64,000 nt of DNA from Wolfiporia cocos (GCA_029448655.1 JACCLO010000008.1:372001-436000); one strand, 5' to 3'; positions 1-11,805 are shown, counted from the first letter of the stretch. Notes: generated by a model from the letters alone, not told the origin. Translations and numbers: made by a program.

Positions 1-226
1 GCGAGCATTCGCAAACGCGCCGCGGTACAGCCTCGTCGACCCCGGCTCCCGAAGTGCAAGCCCCGCGACCCGTCCGACTCCGCAGCGGCAACGGACGAAC
101 GGGACGATCCACGAGGCAGAAGAGCCCGAACCGCCGGCGCCACCAAAGGTGCGTGGGCCGCAGACGTTCGAGGAGATGGGCATTGCGTCTGGCAAACTGG
201 AAGAGAAAGAATGCATCATCATGTGA
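1..226 (+). CDS. 3' end of a gene encoding a C-terminally prenylated protein (CaaX box)
   Basis: Frame 2 is open from the window edge to the TGA at 224-226. It encodes about 74 residues of a hydrophilic, Pro/Arg/Ser-rich tail that ends in a short conserved-looking stretch (QTFEEMGIASGKLEEKE) followed by Cys-Ile-Ile-Met and the stop. A C-terminal C-aliphatic-aliphatic-M motif is a textbook farnesylation signal, so the product is probably membrane-anchored. Upstream exons lie outside the window, so the family cannot be named. The overlapping frame that starts at 54 looks like a shadow: it is very Arg-rich and has no recognisable motif. Confidence 0.6.
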   Translation, partial: RAFANAPRYSLVDPGSRSASPATRPTPQRQRTNGTIHEAEEPEPPAPPKVRGPQTFEEMGIASGKLEEKECIIM

Positions 227-598
227 GCCAATGGGAAGTAGGTTGAGGACCGTCGTGTCTATACCAGGGATCGTATCGATATAGGACTCATCTGCCACGT
301 CTCTCAGACTGCTGTGCCAGTGCCGCGCTGCTACGTGCGCCACCTGAATCTGCTATTTATTGTAGGCATCCTCGCGCTTGCCCACATCAGCAAAGTACGG
401 ACATGATCAAACCATAGGGACATGATTGTTCGATAGTACCATACTAATGAAATAGTGCGCTGAGGCACTTTACCCATTATCGCAGATCGCGATCGGCGTT
501 GCGGAGCTCCTTTGTGCCTTCCGACGTGCATCCGGAGGCCGCGGTCAGGGGAGATCATTGTGTCGCGTTGCATCTCCCCACTGCTGCGCAACGCTTTG
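227..598. other. Intergenic, nothing recognised
   Basis: The stretch runs from the CaaX-protein stop to the alcohol dehydrogenase ATG. It presumably holds the 3' UTR of the first gene and the promoter of the second. No ORF, repeat or RNA gene was recognised. Confidence 0.5.
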
Positions 599-2224
599 AT
601 GGCCTCTCCAACAGGCACCCAGCGTGCTGTGCGCTGGTACCCGCCCGCATATGATATCCGCGTCGAGACCGTGCCGGTCCCTCAGTGAGTCCTGCAGATC
701 TCGCGCCGGCAATCGCAATCTCGCTCATCCAGCGGCTTAACCGCAGAATCATCGACCCAGATGATGCGATCGTCAAGATCAAGGTTTGCACGGCGGCGAC
801 ATGCGCGACACTGGCTGACACTTCCGCCTAGCTTGCGGGTCTGTGCGGAAGTGACCTGCATATCTACCGCGGCCATGAAGATGTCGATGGCGAGTGAGTA
901 GCCCGACGTGTCTTTTGTGTGCCAACAAGTACTGAACCCGTGCAGCCTCACTTGCGGGCACGAACTGATCGGAGAGGTGGTGGCCCTTGGCTCCAGCTTC
1001 CACCCCAACGCCGTTGGCAGGCCAGAGCTCTACTCGACATTGCGAGTAGGCGACAGGGTCGTCTCACCCTTCACTGTGTCGTGTGGAGAATGCCAGTAAG
1101 TGCTCATAGGTTGAGATGGGACGAATATAGATCGTCCTGTGGCGCAGTTTCTGTCGGATCGGTTTCACCTGCCGCTGTATACATTCGTGCTTGTTCGGTA
1201 TCCCGACCTTGCCCGGAGGCCAAGCACAATATGCACGTATTCCCAAGGCGGGCGGCACGCTGTTCAGTCTCAGCGCACTTTCTGCCGCCTCCCTTGCCTC
1301 AGGAAAGCCGGGTATTGCGGATGTAGCAGAGAGCTCCCTGCTGCTTCTTGCAGACATCTTGCCTACGGGCGTCTTTGCAGCGCTACAAGTCCTGCAGCAC
1401 CCAAAGATCTCCCCGCTCCTTGCCCGGACGGCTTATCCGTTCAGTTCGTTCGTTCCTCATGGCGCTGTCTCTGACGCGGTGTCTGCGCCGCTCCAGCGCG
1501 AAGACCGGATTTTGACGATTGCGGTTGTCGGATTGGGACCTGTCGGAGTGGTGAGTATCCGCATCATTCTTTGATGCCAAGCTCTGAGATGGTCGCACAG
1601 TGCGCTACCGTTAGCCTCCTGGACATGCTGTCCACTCTGGAGGCAAACGATAACATGGAATTTCGCGTACTCGCTGTTGACCCGAATGAATCGAGGAGAA
1701 GTAAGATGGAAGCCGTCTACGCTGCGATCGATGCCAAAGACAGGGGATCAGGTCCTCTGGTCGTCGCAGATATCCAAGAGGGCAAGAGCATTGCCAATGA
1801 CTGGACAAATGGAGCTGGATGCAATGCGGTCCTGGAGGTATGCATCGCAGCCAATCAATCGGTTTCGTGGATCAACCCTGCGTGCTAGGTTGTCGGAAAC
1901 AACAGCGCACTCACACTGGCATATGACCTCGTGCGGCCGTTCGGATTGATCAGCTCTGTCGGTGTCCACCAAGAGCCCCCAATGCCGTTCACGGGACGCG
2001 AAGTGTACAACAAGAACGTTTCGTTCGACTTCGGACGCTGTCCAGTGCGTGCGATGTTTCCCATTGCCTTGGGAATTCTCCTCAAGAGGCAGGACGTCTT
2101 TGGGAGTATCGGCGAGAAGGCTAGCTTGATCGAGAAGATTGTCAGCTTTGACGAGGCCGCCAGTGTGTACGAGCAGTTTGACAAAGGGCAATGCGGCAAG
2201 GTGTTGTTCGACCCATGGTTGTAG
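599..2224 (+). CDS. Zinc-dependent alcohol dehydrogenase (MDR superfamily)
   Basis: Seven exons are proposed: 599-684, 747-783, 832-893, 946-1095, 1148-1550, 1601-1837 and 1889-2224. All introns are GT-AG, phases are consistent, and the product is 436 aa. Conserved MDR features are visible in order: the catalytic-zinc Cys in LAGLCGSDLH, the GHE motif, a structural-zinc Cys cluster (CGECHFCRIGFTCRC), and the Rossmann nucleotide-binding turn VVGLGPVG. The C-terminal substrate-domain ending is VLFDPWL. It probably oxidises an alcohol or reduces an aldehyde with NAD(P), in the cytosol. The ATG at 599 is the first in-frame start and gives a normal N-terminus (MASPTGTQRAVRW). The first two internal exons are tiny (37 and 62 nt). 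The exact substrate cannot be deduced. Confidence 0.87.
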
Positions 2225-2569
2225 AAGATGCGATGTGCGATTACGTCACGGTACAGGAGGTGGACATGGGTATCTATTGACACCTCCGTCTGCGAGTGAT
2301 TCCGGTAGAATGAAACAGAACGCATGGGTGCATAAACTTCAGGTTATTTGCCCGCGTGGTGATTGTGACATTCGAACAGGGCAGAGGTAGGTGGTAACAG
2401 TGAGCGAGGAGACATTATAAATGAGTGTGAGGTATATAAGTGGAAAACCGACATGTAAGAAAGCATCACAAAACAACATGGGATCAGCAAGTATAGCGGA
2501 GATAAGGTATTGAGGAGCACCATGAACCGTTCAAAATTTTGGTAGCATGCTACATTAAATGTGAATCCA
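2225..2569. other. Convergent intergenic spacer
   Basis: The spacer lies between the alcohol dehydrogenase stop and the stop of the BTB/CAP-Gly gene on the other strand. It should hold both 3' UTRs. No ORF or repeat was recognised. Confidence 0.5.
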
Positions 2570-5500
2570 TCACAAATCGGTCCCAACGGCGTCAACGACG
2601 TATAGAACCTGCTGCGGCCTGACAAACAGACCCCTTGATTCAGAATTGGAGACATCAGAGATAGCGGGAGACACGCTCCGTAACCGTTTCGTCCGGTCGA
2701 TACTGAGTTGATCTCCCTCTCTTTTCAGAGTGTTCCTAAGGTCCCTGCCGGAGTGGCCCATCCAGTCCACCCTCCGCCGTCTAGCTGCGCGGTCATCGCC
2801 GTAATCCCATTCAGATGGCATGCCAATGTCGAAGTAGCGGATTCCGCCCCATGTACCGTCGTTCCATTGTCGGCCATCCAGCTTCTCGTCCGGCCAACTC
2901 TCGTCGACCGGCACCTCGACTCCCACCCACGGTCCAAACTCGCCCTCCACCTCGCCGATGTAACGTGCATAAGCACGGAAGCGCGCCTTCTTCGATGAAA
3001 TGATACAAGGGATCCCTATATCTAGTGTTGCGCCGCGAGGGACACCGTTCGTCGCCGGCGGAGAGACCGCGGGGCCTGTGATGGTGTCTGAGGAGCCCTT
3101 CCGCTTGAGCGAGTCTTTCACGGTTGCTGCACTACTTGAAGACACGGTGCTGCCATTTTTCTCACGTAAGGTAACTGCTACGGCCCTGTTCTTGCCCTTA
3201 ACAGTGCCTCCAGCGTCGTCACGTTCAGACGGACGGGTGTGTCTCTTGCCTGAACTACCTGAGTGCTGCGACGATGACCCCGATACTGTACGCGAAACAG
3301 GTCTCCGGGAGACAGATGGACTCGATGTTGATGTCGTCGAGCGGATTGATGATGTTGACATCGTTCTCTTGGACAACGGGCTCAATCTAGCGCGGTCAAC
3401 TGGAGAAGGTGGTGGCCGCCTTGATGTAGCCGTACTAGCTCTGGATGTTATCGAAGGCGCAGTCGGACGCGACCTTGGCTGCCTAGGCGTCGATGTACCG
3501 TTCGTGCGCACACTGACCGTAGATACAGAGGAGGCCGTGGAGCCTCTACGACTACGTGCAGCGTTACTGGGCGTCACATCTGACCTCGCCGTCTCGAACG
3601 CCGTGGACCCATCACTTGCAGCTGAGCTTGATAGATTCGATGCCGGTCGAGACAGAGACGAGGGTGAACGCAACGACGAAGGTCCGGCGGCACTTTTCCG
3701 TACTGTCGATGCCTGCGACTTGACTGAGGGAGCGCTCGAGCGGATCCGCGATGATGTCCTTTCGCTGATAGTCGGTGATAAGCTACTCGTCACAGCGCGC
3801 CGTGGAGGGGTAGCAGATAGGCTGGACCTAGCCGTTGGAGAGGGAGGCGGCTTGATCGCGAGCGATTCCGTGACACCAGTACGCAAAGACGGCGTGCCTA
3901 CAGAATGCGCAGGCGTCAGCTTGGAATCTGGTCGATGACTTGACTGGGCATTGGTACGACGCGACGCCGTTGTGCTCGCCCGAGTGAGAGTCGAGTGAGT
4001 ACTCCGTGCTAAAGATCGTACAGATGCTGTCGATGGCCTAGTATGCTCTGTACCACCTTTGTTTGATCCACGACTCATGACGCCAGTACGCAATGAGTGC
4101 ATGCTAACAGTCTCGCTGTCATCCCCCTTGGCAATACTCGGGCGCAGACCACTTCTCGTCGCACCGCCGCTTCGTGGCGTTGCAGATTGCGGTACAGGGC
4201 TGTACAGATCCTCCCAGGTCAACTCGAGCTCTGTGAAGATAAGTAAGCGCGCCGCGCCTATGTGAATAAAGTGCTGAAAGGTATACCATGTGCGATTTCT
4301 TTTGCTGCCCAACCCTCGAGTCCATCAAACCCATTCTCCTGTTTCACATTTAGCCATCGTCTGCGCAACCATCGGATGATATCCAGGCGGGCCTGCTCGG
4401 CTTGCACGCGTATGTGTGACGTTGCAGAGAGCATAGGCTGGTCGTCTTCTACCAGGTGAGGGCGCAAGAGGATCGAGGAAACAAGAGTCTGATGACAAAG
4501 TAAATGCCATGCCGGAACGCGCTCGATAGTCCACGCACCTGGTAAAGCATCGCTGCGTTCTTCTCATTCATGCCTCTTCGAACAGAATCCATCACAAGCT
4601 CTACCCTCTCAGCGTCTTCAAAGTGCGCGCCATCGGCCTCCATGATATCTAACCAATCTGGCTGCTCGAAGCACAGCTCTGCCTGAGAGCACAACACCTC
4701 ATCCATCACCCTCCGTGCACTCAAGACCATATCCTTCGGAATGTCACACCAGGCGTCGACCATCTTGTCGAGTTTCGTGATTGCGGCCTGCGCGGCGTAG
4801 AGCAGAGGAAAGATATTAAGCGGAGTCGTTCTTTTTGCGAGGCCCTTGAGTAGACCGTCGCGCGTTTTCTGCGGCAGATGCGCGAACTCAGTAGTACACC
4901 AACCTTCTCCGAAGAGGCCGACGAGAGCGCGCCGCGCGCCACGCTCGAGGTGAGGATTCTTTACGTCATCCATGAGCGCGAACTCGAGCACTCGGGGTGC
5001 CCGACGCGCACATTGCCGGCAGCGACACCCGCCAGTCCCCCACTTTCCACCTGTGATGCTCTCGTACTCGGAGAACTCGAGGAAGGCGTGGAACAGTCCG
5101 TGCATCATCTCCTGGACAATGCGCGCCTGGATCTCATCATATAAGGTGTCGAGGGCGAGGTATGTTGCAGAGCGCATGATATGGAAGGCTGTGTCCAGGT
5201 CGAACGTGCGGTTCGAGAATGCAAGTGTCCCGGTGTAGATGAAGCCCAAAGTGAAATGCAGGGAGGCAGGAGTAAATGGGGGCGAAGGTAGGTTCACAGT
5301 CATTGTTTCTCCTGCTTTCTGAGACACGCCCCACGAGAGCAATTGTGTATGGAAATATTCGCAGCGAGAAATAAGGATGAACCTATGTGACGAGAAGATA
5401 GCCGCGGTGTTCTCGTGAGGGTTTGAGGACGACGATGAGGAAAAGTTACCCGTAAGCGCTATGCGGATATCTGAATAGAGACGCGATCGCCACATGAATA

Positions 5501-6238
5501 CGAGATCCTTCCGTAGTTTGTCGATTCTCGCTTCTTCCGCGTCGCCCTCCTCGCGGGTCTCTGAAGAGTCGAAGAGAAATTCGAATGCTTCACCGAAGCC
5601 TTTGCCAGTGTAAAGATACTCCAGCTCGTTCGAAAACAGCGTTGGATTAATGGGTATTGGCAGGCGCAGGATGGCGGATGTATTGGCGGACGGCGAAGGT
5701 GACGGACCCCGGAAAGGTGATGGTGAACGAGATACTGCAGAAACATCCAGGCCCAGAGAGAGGGAGAGAGCAGACTGAGCAGGAAGAGTACCAGTTGGTG
5801 AGGAAGAGTAAGGAAAGGGAGACGTCGGCGGAGGCGGCTTGAACGAGAAGTATCGTTGCTGAAAGCTCGGAGGTGCACGAGCGTACACGACAGCTAATTA
5901 CGATTTGAAGTTGTCAGTACACTGGTGGCCGGATGAGCACAAGTGACATGGTATGACTCGTCGGTTGCGTGGATCGCAGCAAGCAGGAAGGGCGGGGGAC
6001 CTCCGCACTGTGAGGTGCCATGGTGCGAGCACCGGCTGTGTAAGAAGCAACGACACTGACCTTTATGGCCCCAAACCTCTTCTACCCCCTTGTCATTTTC
6101 CTCGTCGATGAGCTCCCAAACGACGTCGGGAAAGCGGTCCTTGGCGCGGATGAAGAGAGACTTGAGGTCGTCCTGCCAAGAGACTGTCGAATTGCGTGCG
6201 GCTTCCTGGAGGGCAGGAGCAGTGACAGAAGGGGCCAT
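2570..6238 (-). CDS. BTB/POZ and CAP-Gly domain protein
   Basis: Four exons join in phase: 6238-6061, 5893-4539, 4488-4287 and 4230-2570, giving about 1131 aa. The N-terminus (MAPSVTAPALQEA) is followed by a Pro/Ser-rich segment. A BTB-type fold covers roughly residues 190-330 (FMWRSRLYSDIRIAL, SSHRFILISRCEYF, FIYTGTLAF), then a helical region and a long Ser/Thr/Arg-rich low-complexity linker of over 350 residues. Near the C-terminus (about 970-1045) is a CAP-Gly-like domain with GEFGPWVGVEV and the signature WNDGTWGGIRYFD. CAP-Gly domains bind EEY/F tails of tubulin and microtubule plus-end proteins, and BTB domains dimerise or recruit cullin-3. The architecture therefore suggests a microtubule-associated scaffold or adaptor. 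It is divergent from a dynactin subunit gene, which may be coincidence. The long plus-strand ORF at 3000-3938 is a shadow of the low-complexity linker. Confidence 0.85.
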
Positions 6239-6512
6239 TTGGGAGGAAAAGAGAAGGGAGAGCGGGGTGAGGGCGCCGATGAGGGCAGCGAGGAAAGGGT
6301 ATCGAGCGAAGAGGGAATAACGGCGCCAACGGCAACGAGGCTCTCCTGGCTCTCAGCGCCGCGACTTGCGCGCGGCCGATCGTGTGATATATCAGCCTTG
6401 GATTGCCTCCATCCGCCGCCGCCGTGCAGCAGCTCGTTCGTACGCCGGCGACAGCAGTGGCAATAGCAGGCGACGACCACAAGGTAATTCACAGCATCGT
6501 TGGCCAACGTCC
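6239..6512. promoter_or_regulatory. Shared divergent promoter region (BTB/CAP-Gly and dynactin subunit 6)
   Basis: Only 274 bp separate the two divergent start codons, so both promoters must lie here or overlap the 5' exons. No specific operator was identified. Confidence 0.45.
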
Positions 6513-7252
6513 ATGGCTCCAATGTGCCCCGCGCTCCCATCCCACGCCCGCCTTTGTTCTGACCATCCGTCGCAGCCGGGACAAGTTCACGATCCACTCC
6601 AAGGCGGTTGTTTGTCAGGATGTTGAGCTCAAGGGCGATATCACAATCGGCTCGGGTGCGCACGCTGGCAATTGTGGCCGAACTCGAGCTGACGACTGTG
6701 CAGGCACCATAGTCCACCCGAAGGCGACTATCTTTGCCGTAGCAGGGCCCATTGTCATCGGCTCGGGCTGCATCATCGAGGAGAGCACAATCATAGTGAA
6801 CCGGTGTGTTGTGCTTGCGACGGGGCTCGTCCTTCTATGAGCTCATAATCCATGCTGCTAGCCGGAAGGAAGTCATGAGAATCGGCGACGACAACCTCTT
6901 CGAGATCGGATGTCGTCAGTCCATCCCTACTTCCCTCGTCCCATTGCTCACATGTGTTCCAGGCGTCGAGTGTCCGAGCATAGGCAATTTCAACACCATC
7001 TCCGCGCGCGCACGCGTGCATCACACCGTCCGCATATCATCGTACTGCGTTATCGGAGCCGCGTGCCTCGTCGTCCCTACCGAAGACGAGATACTGGACG
7101 AATACACTGTCATTTACGGCCCTGCTGCAGAACGTCGGATCTGGAGCGGGCGGGGCAAGGTCCAAGAGGCCGACCTACGGCGGAAGCACGCCGACTACCT
7201 CAGAGAGATGCTCCCCAAGTTCAATCGACTACGAAGAGGTGATGGCACGTAG
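6513..7252 (+). CDS. Dynactin subunit 6 (p27), left-handed beta-helix protein
   Basis: Five exons: 6513-6523, 6576-6655, 6704-6803, 6862-6914 and 6963-7252, giving 177 aa. The first exon is only 11 nt. It joins in phase to give [16 protein letters not shown], the expected N-terminus of p27. Hexapeptide-repeat features follow ([37 protein letters not shown]), then the conserved C-terminal section [10 protein letters not shown]...LPKFNRLRR. In dynactin, p25 and p27 form the pointed-end complex that contributes to cargo selection by dynein. The intron after the micro-exon starts GTGCCC (weak) but has a good CTGAC branch and CAG acceptor. Without the 11-nt exon no in-frame ATG gives a sensible N-terminus. 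Confidence 0.92.
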
Positions 7253-7693
7253 CAGCGCACAACAATCGTGACACCCGCGGGGAGCGCCCCTTCTGCAAAT
7301 CCGTGCATTTCCAACATATGGTACACGCCTTTGGGTTGCAAAGGCTGGTACGAGTGCGATAGAATCGTATTGACACAGGACTCGTATTGATGCAGGACAA
7401 GGCGATGTACATGGTTATGATAACAATGGAGAGATGTCCTCATCATCTGCATTCCTGAAGCTGAGCTCGCACATGACGAGCTCGTCCACAGCCGATTAGA
7501 ATCAATAATGCCAGATACCATAAGGTAGTGTGAAGAATCAATGTATGCCCCGTTTCCCCTAGCCATCGACCACAGAATACGGTCGATGTAGTGAATAGGA
7601 GGCAACTCACACAAGTGTCACACGGCAAGAAAAGTCCAAAGCACGCTCATCGTCGTGTTCTAGAGGGCATAGTAGTACGCTAGAATACAGAGA
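7253..7693. other. Convergent intergenic spacer
   Basis: The spacer lies between the dynactin subunit stop and the RPL10 stop. It presumably holds 3' UTRs of both genes. No other feature was seen. Confidence 0.5.
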
Positions 7694-8492
7694 TCAAGCC
7701 CGGAGCTGAGCACGGAGGTTGTTCTCGAGGTTGCCCTTGGGGCGAATATACTGCACATAAGCACCATCCCTAAACCAGCTATCAGCAAACATAACACGAT
7801 GAGGCGCATAGCGACATACTGCAACACCCGCTTCTGCTCCTTCAACTTGAGGTAGTCCTCACGGTTGACGTTGGTGAAGCCCCACTTGCGCGACACAATG
7901 ATCTTCTGGCGACCAGGGAACTTGTACCGTGCGCGGCGGAGAGCCTCCTGAACGGTGGGAGCATTCTGGTCCTTCGTACGGATGGAGAGAATAATCTGGC
8001 CAATGTCAACGCGGGCAACAGTGCCGTACGGCTTGCCCCAGGCACCACGCATACCAGTTTGAAGACTGTCGCGAAGTGAGACGCATAGCATAAGAGCTAT
8101 CAAACATTACGCACCGATCGGCGCCTGCGCAAGACAACATCTTGTTGATCCGCAGGACGTGGAAGGGGTGGACGCGAACACGCATGTGGAACGAATCCTT
8201 GCCGGAGGTCTTCGTTATATACTTGTTGGCGCAAATGCGCGCAGCTTCCAACGCCTCACTCGAGAGCTGCTCGTACTCATCGGACACAAGGTGGCAGCAG
8301 AAGGGGAACTCGTCGACGGAGGCACGCTTGCGGCCAAGATCGAAAATGCGGATCTGCGAGTAGCTTGTGAGATCAGCCCAAACTTGCGAGTGACCAACTG
8401 ACCTTGGGGTCGGGGACACCACGGTTGTAGCGCGACTTGGGGTATGGCTTGTTCTTGCAGTAGCGGTAGCAGCGAGCGGGACGGCGACCCAT
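7694..8492 (-). CDS. RPL10: 60S ribosomal protein L10 (uL16)
   Basis: Four exons: 8492-8403, 8353-8115, 8065-7820 and 7769-7694, with 49-50 nt introns and a 216-aa product of normal length. Family hallmarks are visible: [37 protein letters not shown], the P-site loop region [15 protein letters not shown], and [13 protein letters not shown]. uL16 joins the 60S subunit late in the cytoplasm and helps shape the peptidyl-tRNA site and release of the Nmd3 adaptor. The start is fixed by the universally conserved [10 protein letters not shown]. Expect high constitutive expression. Confidence 0.97.
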
Positions 8493-9529
8493 TGTGGTAG
8501 TCTGGGTCAAGGGTCAGCATTTCATGTCATCCGAGCGGCATCTGAGCAATCCATCGCGCATAGTCGAGTTTTCGGCCTGGATCACGCGGATTTCGCAACA
8601 GACAAACGCAGAACAGCAGCACTCACAGCGTAGGGGGGTTAGTCGACGGGGTTGATGGGGATGGCGCACCTTGGACACGCCTTTTGAGCCGACGGAGGCG
8701 ATGACAAACCCCTCCAACGCCGGATGAGTAATGAGCGCCGCACTCGGCTGTCTCCGGAGGGGGCGCTCGGTGACTCAGGACGAGTCTGCAGTCCATTTAC
8801 GGAAGGTGCTGATGGCGCCAGGACAGGAGCCTGCGCACAATCTCAGATTGTGGCACGAGCGCTCATCCTGACTCTCTGGCTGGACTCTCCATGCAATTCA
8901 ATTTGCAGCCAGTCTAATAATCATAGACTTCAAGTATTGCAGAGTACATGGCGATGTATGATCTCGAATTGCCAGTGTTCTATGTTCCCTTCCCATCTCG
9001 CTGCTTCATACAGCATCACGGCCTATGTGATCCGCAGTCCTGCCACTGCTATCGCCACCCCTCTACTTCCGTTCTAGCATCTAGCATGATGACGCAGGTT
9101 CGCTACAGCAGCGTTTCCTCTCCCCATTTCCGGGCGTTCATTAATATCGCTGTCTTGTTATGAGCGCGACCACCGTCCAATGACGGCGCGTCTGGCCTGA
9201 AGTGAGCCTGACGTTCACATCTAATTGCTGTCATATCGCGCTACCTGTAAGCAATTTTTGGATCTGGACGTTCACTCGGCCACACGTGCGCACATTCTCA
9301 CCTGATGATATCCTTCTAAGGTTCACTCTTTCCCAATCCAATGTCGACTTCTTCCCCACGGTACACCGTGCTTTTCATTTGACCGTTCCTCGGAGAACAA
9401 GTGACTAAAATTTAGGCTAGACCGCTGCAGCCGTGAGTAATTGACTCATCCGAGGAACCGCGCGGTGTGAGCGGGTGACGTCCCCCTGGCCTCTATGAGG
9501 ATGCCTTTAGGACTTGGATCCTGCCAGAG
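8493..9529. other. Intergenic: RPL10 upstream region and next promoter
   Basis: About 1 kb between two divergently transcribed genes. Only short non-conserved ORFs occur. A 5'-UTR intron of RPL10 is possible but cannot be defined from the sequence alone. Confidence 0.45.
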
Positions 9530-9880
9530 ATGTACCACCACCCCCACCCTATTCAGCGCCCCGGTCCTGTTTATCGAGTACGGCATTCCACGCTCGGACT
9601 CCATGGTATGTACAATGGAGGGTACTACGACGGACGTGAGTGTAATGAATCATCTTGAAAAACGTCCGTTGAAGCACCTGCAGCCCCAGAAATGCGTATG
9701 GCGTACCAGTATGCTCAGCCTATGCATCAGCCCCAAATGCTTTATGCGCCGCAGCCTCCGATGTACGTACAGCGCGGCGTGCGTCCATACCGCCCTATAT
9801 TATGTTGCGACACATGTTGCGGTGGAGTCTGTTGCGAGGACTGCTGTTGTGATATGTGCTGCGACTCGTGCTGCGGGTGA
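9530..9880 (+). CDS. Small protein with Tyr/Pro/Gln-rich head and Cys-rich tail (CYSTM-like)
   Basis: Two exons, 9530-9635 and 9684-9880, with a 48-nt GTGAGT...CAG intron, encode 100 aa. The N-terminal two thirds are His/Pro/Tyr/Gln-rich (MYHHPHPIQRPGPVY, YAQPMHQPQMLYAPQPPMY). The last 25 residues contain 13 Cys, mostly as CC or CCC groups with acidic spacers, up to the stop. This organisation resembles CYSTM and related Cys-rich tail-anchored or palmitoylated stress proteins, which associate with membranes and may bind metals. There is no clear hydrophobic helix beyond the Cys cluster, so assignment to that family is an inference from composition. The ATG at 9530 is chosen because the conserved-looking MYHHPHP head begins there. 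Confidence 0.7.
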
Positions 9881-11805
9881 GTAGCCGCAGTCTGCTTAAG
9901 TTAGTCGCTAATGCGACATTCTTGAAGCCCCGAATGTTGCTATTGACAGTCTTTGCTCAATGACATTTTTGGGTTGACCCGAAACTCTTCACGTTCAACG
10001 GTTCTGGATGAGCGAAAGGTAGTGGTGGATGTTTGTGGCGCTTTGATTATGTGGCATTGAGACATGCTGATTTGCGCAGCATCATCGAGAGGTTAATCGT
10101 TTGTATTTTGCGACAGATTTTGATACCCAATTACCACTAAATATGGCATGTTAGAATTATCTCGTAAGCAGCGATCAGCATCTTGACGTATGTGTTGACC
10201 AGAAAAATTGCTAACTCCACGAAGTGGTACCGATAAAGACTGCAGTTTTGTTTCAGTTTGTTTTCCGACGGCGAAATATTAACCATCTCAGTAGGAGACG
10301 TTACGACTCACAAATGGCGCTGACAACTTTATGTAGAAATTGAACTACTCCGTATCATCCCTTGTTGACATGATCGAGACCCACTCGAGGTCTTAAGGCC
10401 TGGAAATGTCAATTCGTTCAATGTGTGAACATCTCTACCATAGCATGTATGTGATTATTCCCATGGTCGTGATGGCACCTGCAAGCTTGGATGTCGGGAA
10501 CTGTAAAATGCCACTGCGGTTTTGATACTGATCACCTTAGTACACACTTCACATATCGGCAGTGCTCGCACATGAGGTCTGATCATGGAAAATAAGAGCA
10601 GTGAGTCTAGACAGTCTTATTTGCGATGTTTATGAAATCAGGTTGATGAGATACTTCTAACAAAGTACACAAGCTTGTTTCCGTCTCGTCCAACCTCCAA
10701 ATACCCCTTTCTCTGATTTACTCATGTCCCCCGTCCCCATCCTCGTCATCACACCACTTAACGCACCCTGCCATCCATCACCTCCTGTCTCACCTCGTCA
10801 TTTATTGGGGGGCCCGACAAGGGTGTCAGTTAGCGTATCGGGTGCGAGGAGTTCGTAACACCTACTCCGGTACCGTCCTCTAACATGGCCATCATCCATC
10901 TCGCTTCTGCATTCCAACGTCGCGCAGCAGTATCGGAATATTATTTTGATTTGCTAAGTGAGAAATAGTATCTCGGTCTCCATCGTCGAGGAGGACGGCA
11001 TCGGGTCGCGTCAGTGTTAATGATTTAGTACCAAATACTGCTCATCGATACCTCTGTCCGTTGCGCAGGAGAGCGAGGGTGTCGCACGTCGTATGCTCTC
11101 GTGCTCGGGCGCTGGAGATGCTGTGCGCTCCGCGTACCGTGGCTTTGAATACAGGCAAGCCGCAAGCCAAGTACACTTATTCAAGACGACATTTCACTGC
11201 GCAGCTCAATATGAGTCCGGACTTAGTAGTTCACTGAGGGCTGGTGTTGAACACCACGTGTATGTTGAGAAAGCCATAACGTCGATGCCGTGTATTGTGC
11301 TCGAGGCTATCCGCGCTACTATCTATCGTTGTATGCGCTGTTTCACCGAGTGGGTCTGATTCCGCAGCTCAAAGGACACATCCCGTATGCACAACCCGCA
11401 CGACCGCAGGTGGCCAGGCAGGATACTGGCGAAGCCAAGTGAGAGTTTGATCATCGGCTGAGTCGGCTTCCCCGGCTCGAAGTCATAGCCGATACGGATC
11501 TGTCTCCACAATATCAGTGATGGCCGGTCGCATGAGACTGGACAAATTCCGATGGTCTTGGTAACGGTGTGGGTCCCTATATGCTCTACGGGTTGGACGA
11601 ATAGCAGCTAAGCACGATACTAGTGCATAATTTGCTCGTGCCTTATCGGCAACACAACATGAACAGTAGTATCATGTCCGTTCGCATTACAGATGACTAC
11701 GGAGTAGCAACCATACCAGCAACACACGCAAAGTTGAGATATACCTCTGTGAACATACGTACAAACGTCCACGTGTATCAAGTACGGATAACAGCAACGC
11801 ATGCA
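9881..11805. other. 1.9-kb intergenic stretch
   Basis: No conserved ORF was found on either strand. It contains a pyrimidine-rich patch near 10680-10800 and otherwise unremarkable, moderately AT-rich sequence. It presumably includes the 3' UTRs of both convergent neighbours. A non-coding RNA cannot be excluded. Confidence 0.4.

Noticed and set aside
3000..3938. 312-codon plus-strand ORF
   Set aside because: Lies antisense inside the low-complexity linker of the BTB/CAP-Gly gene. Composition (Asp/Leu/Val-rich) mirrors the Ser/Arg-rich sense strand, with no motifs.
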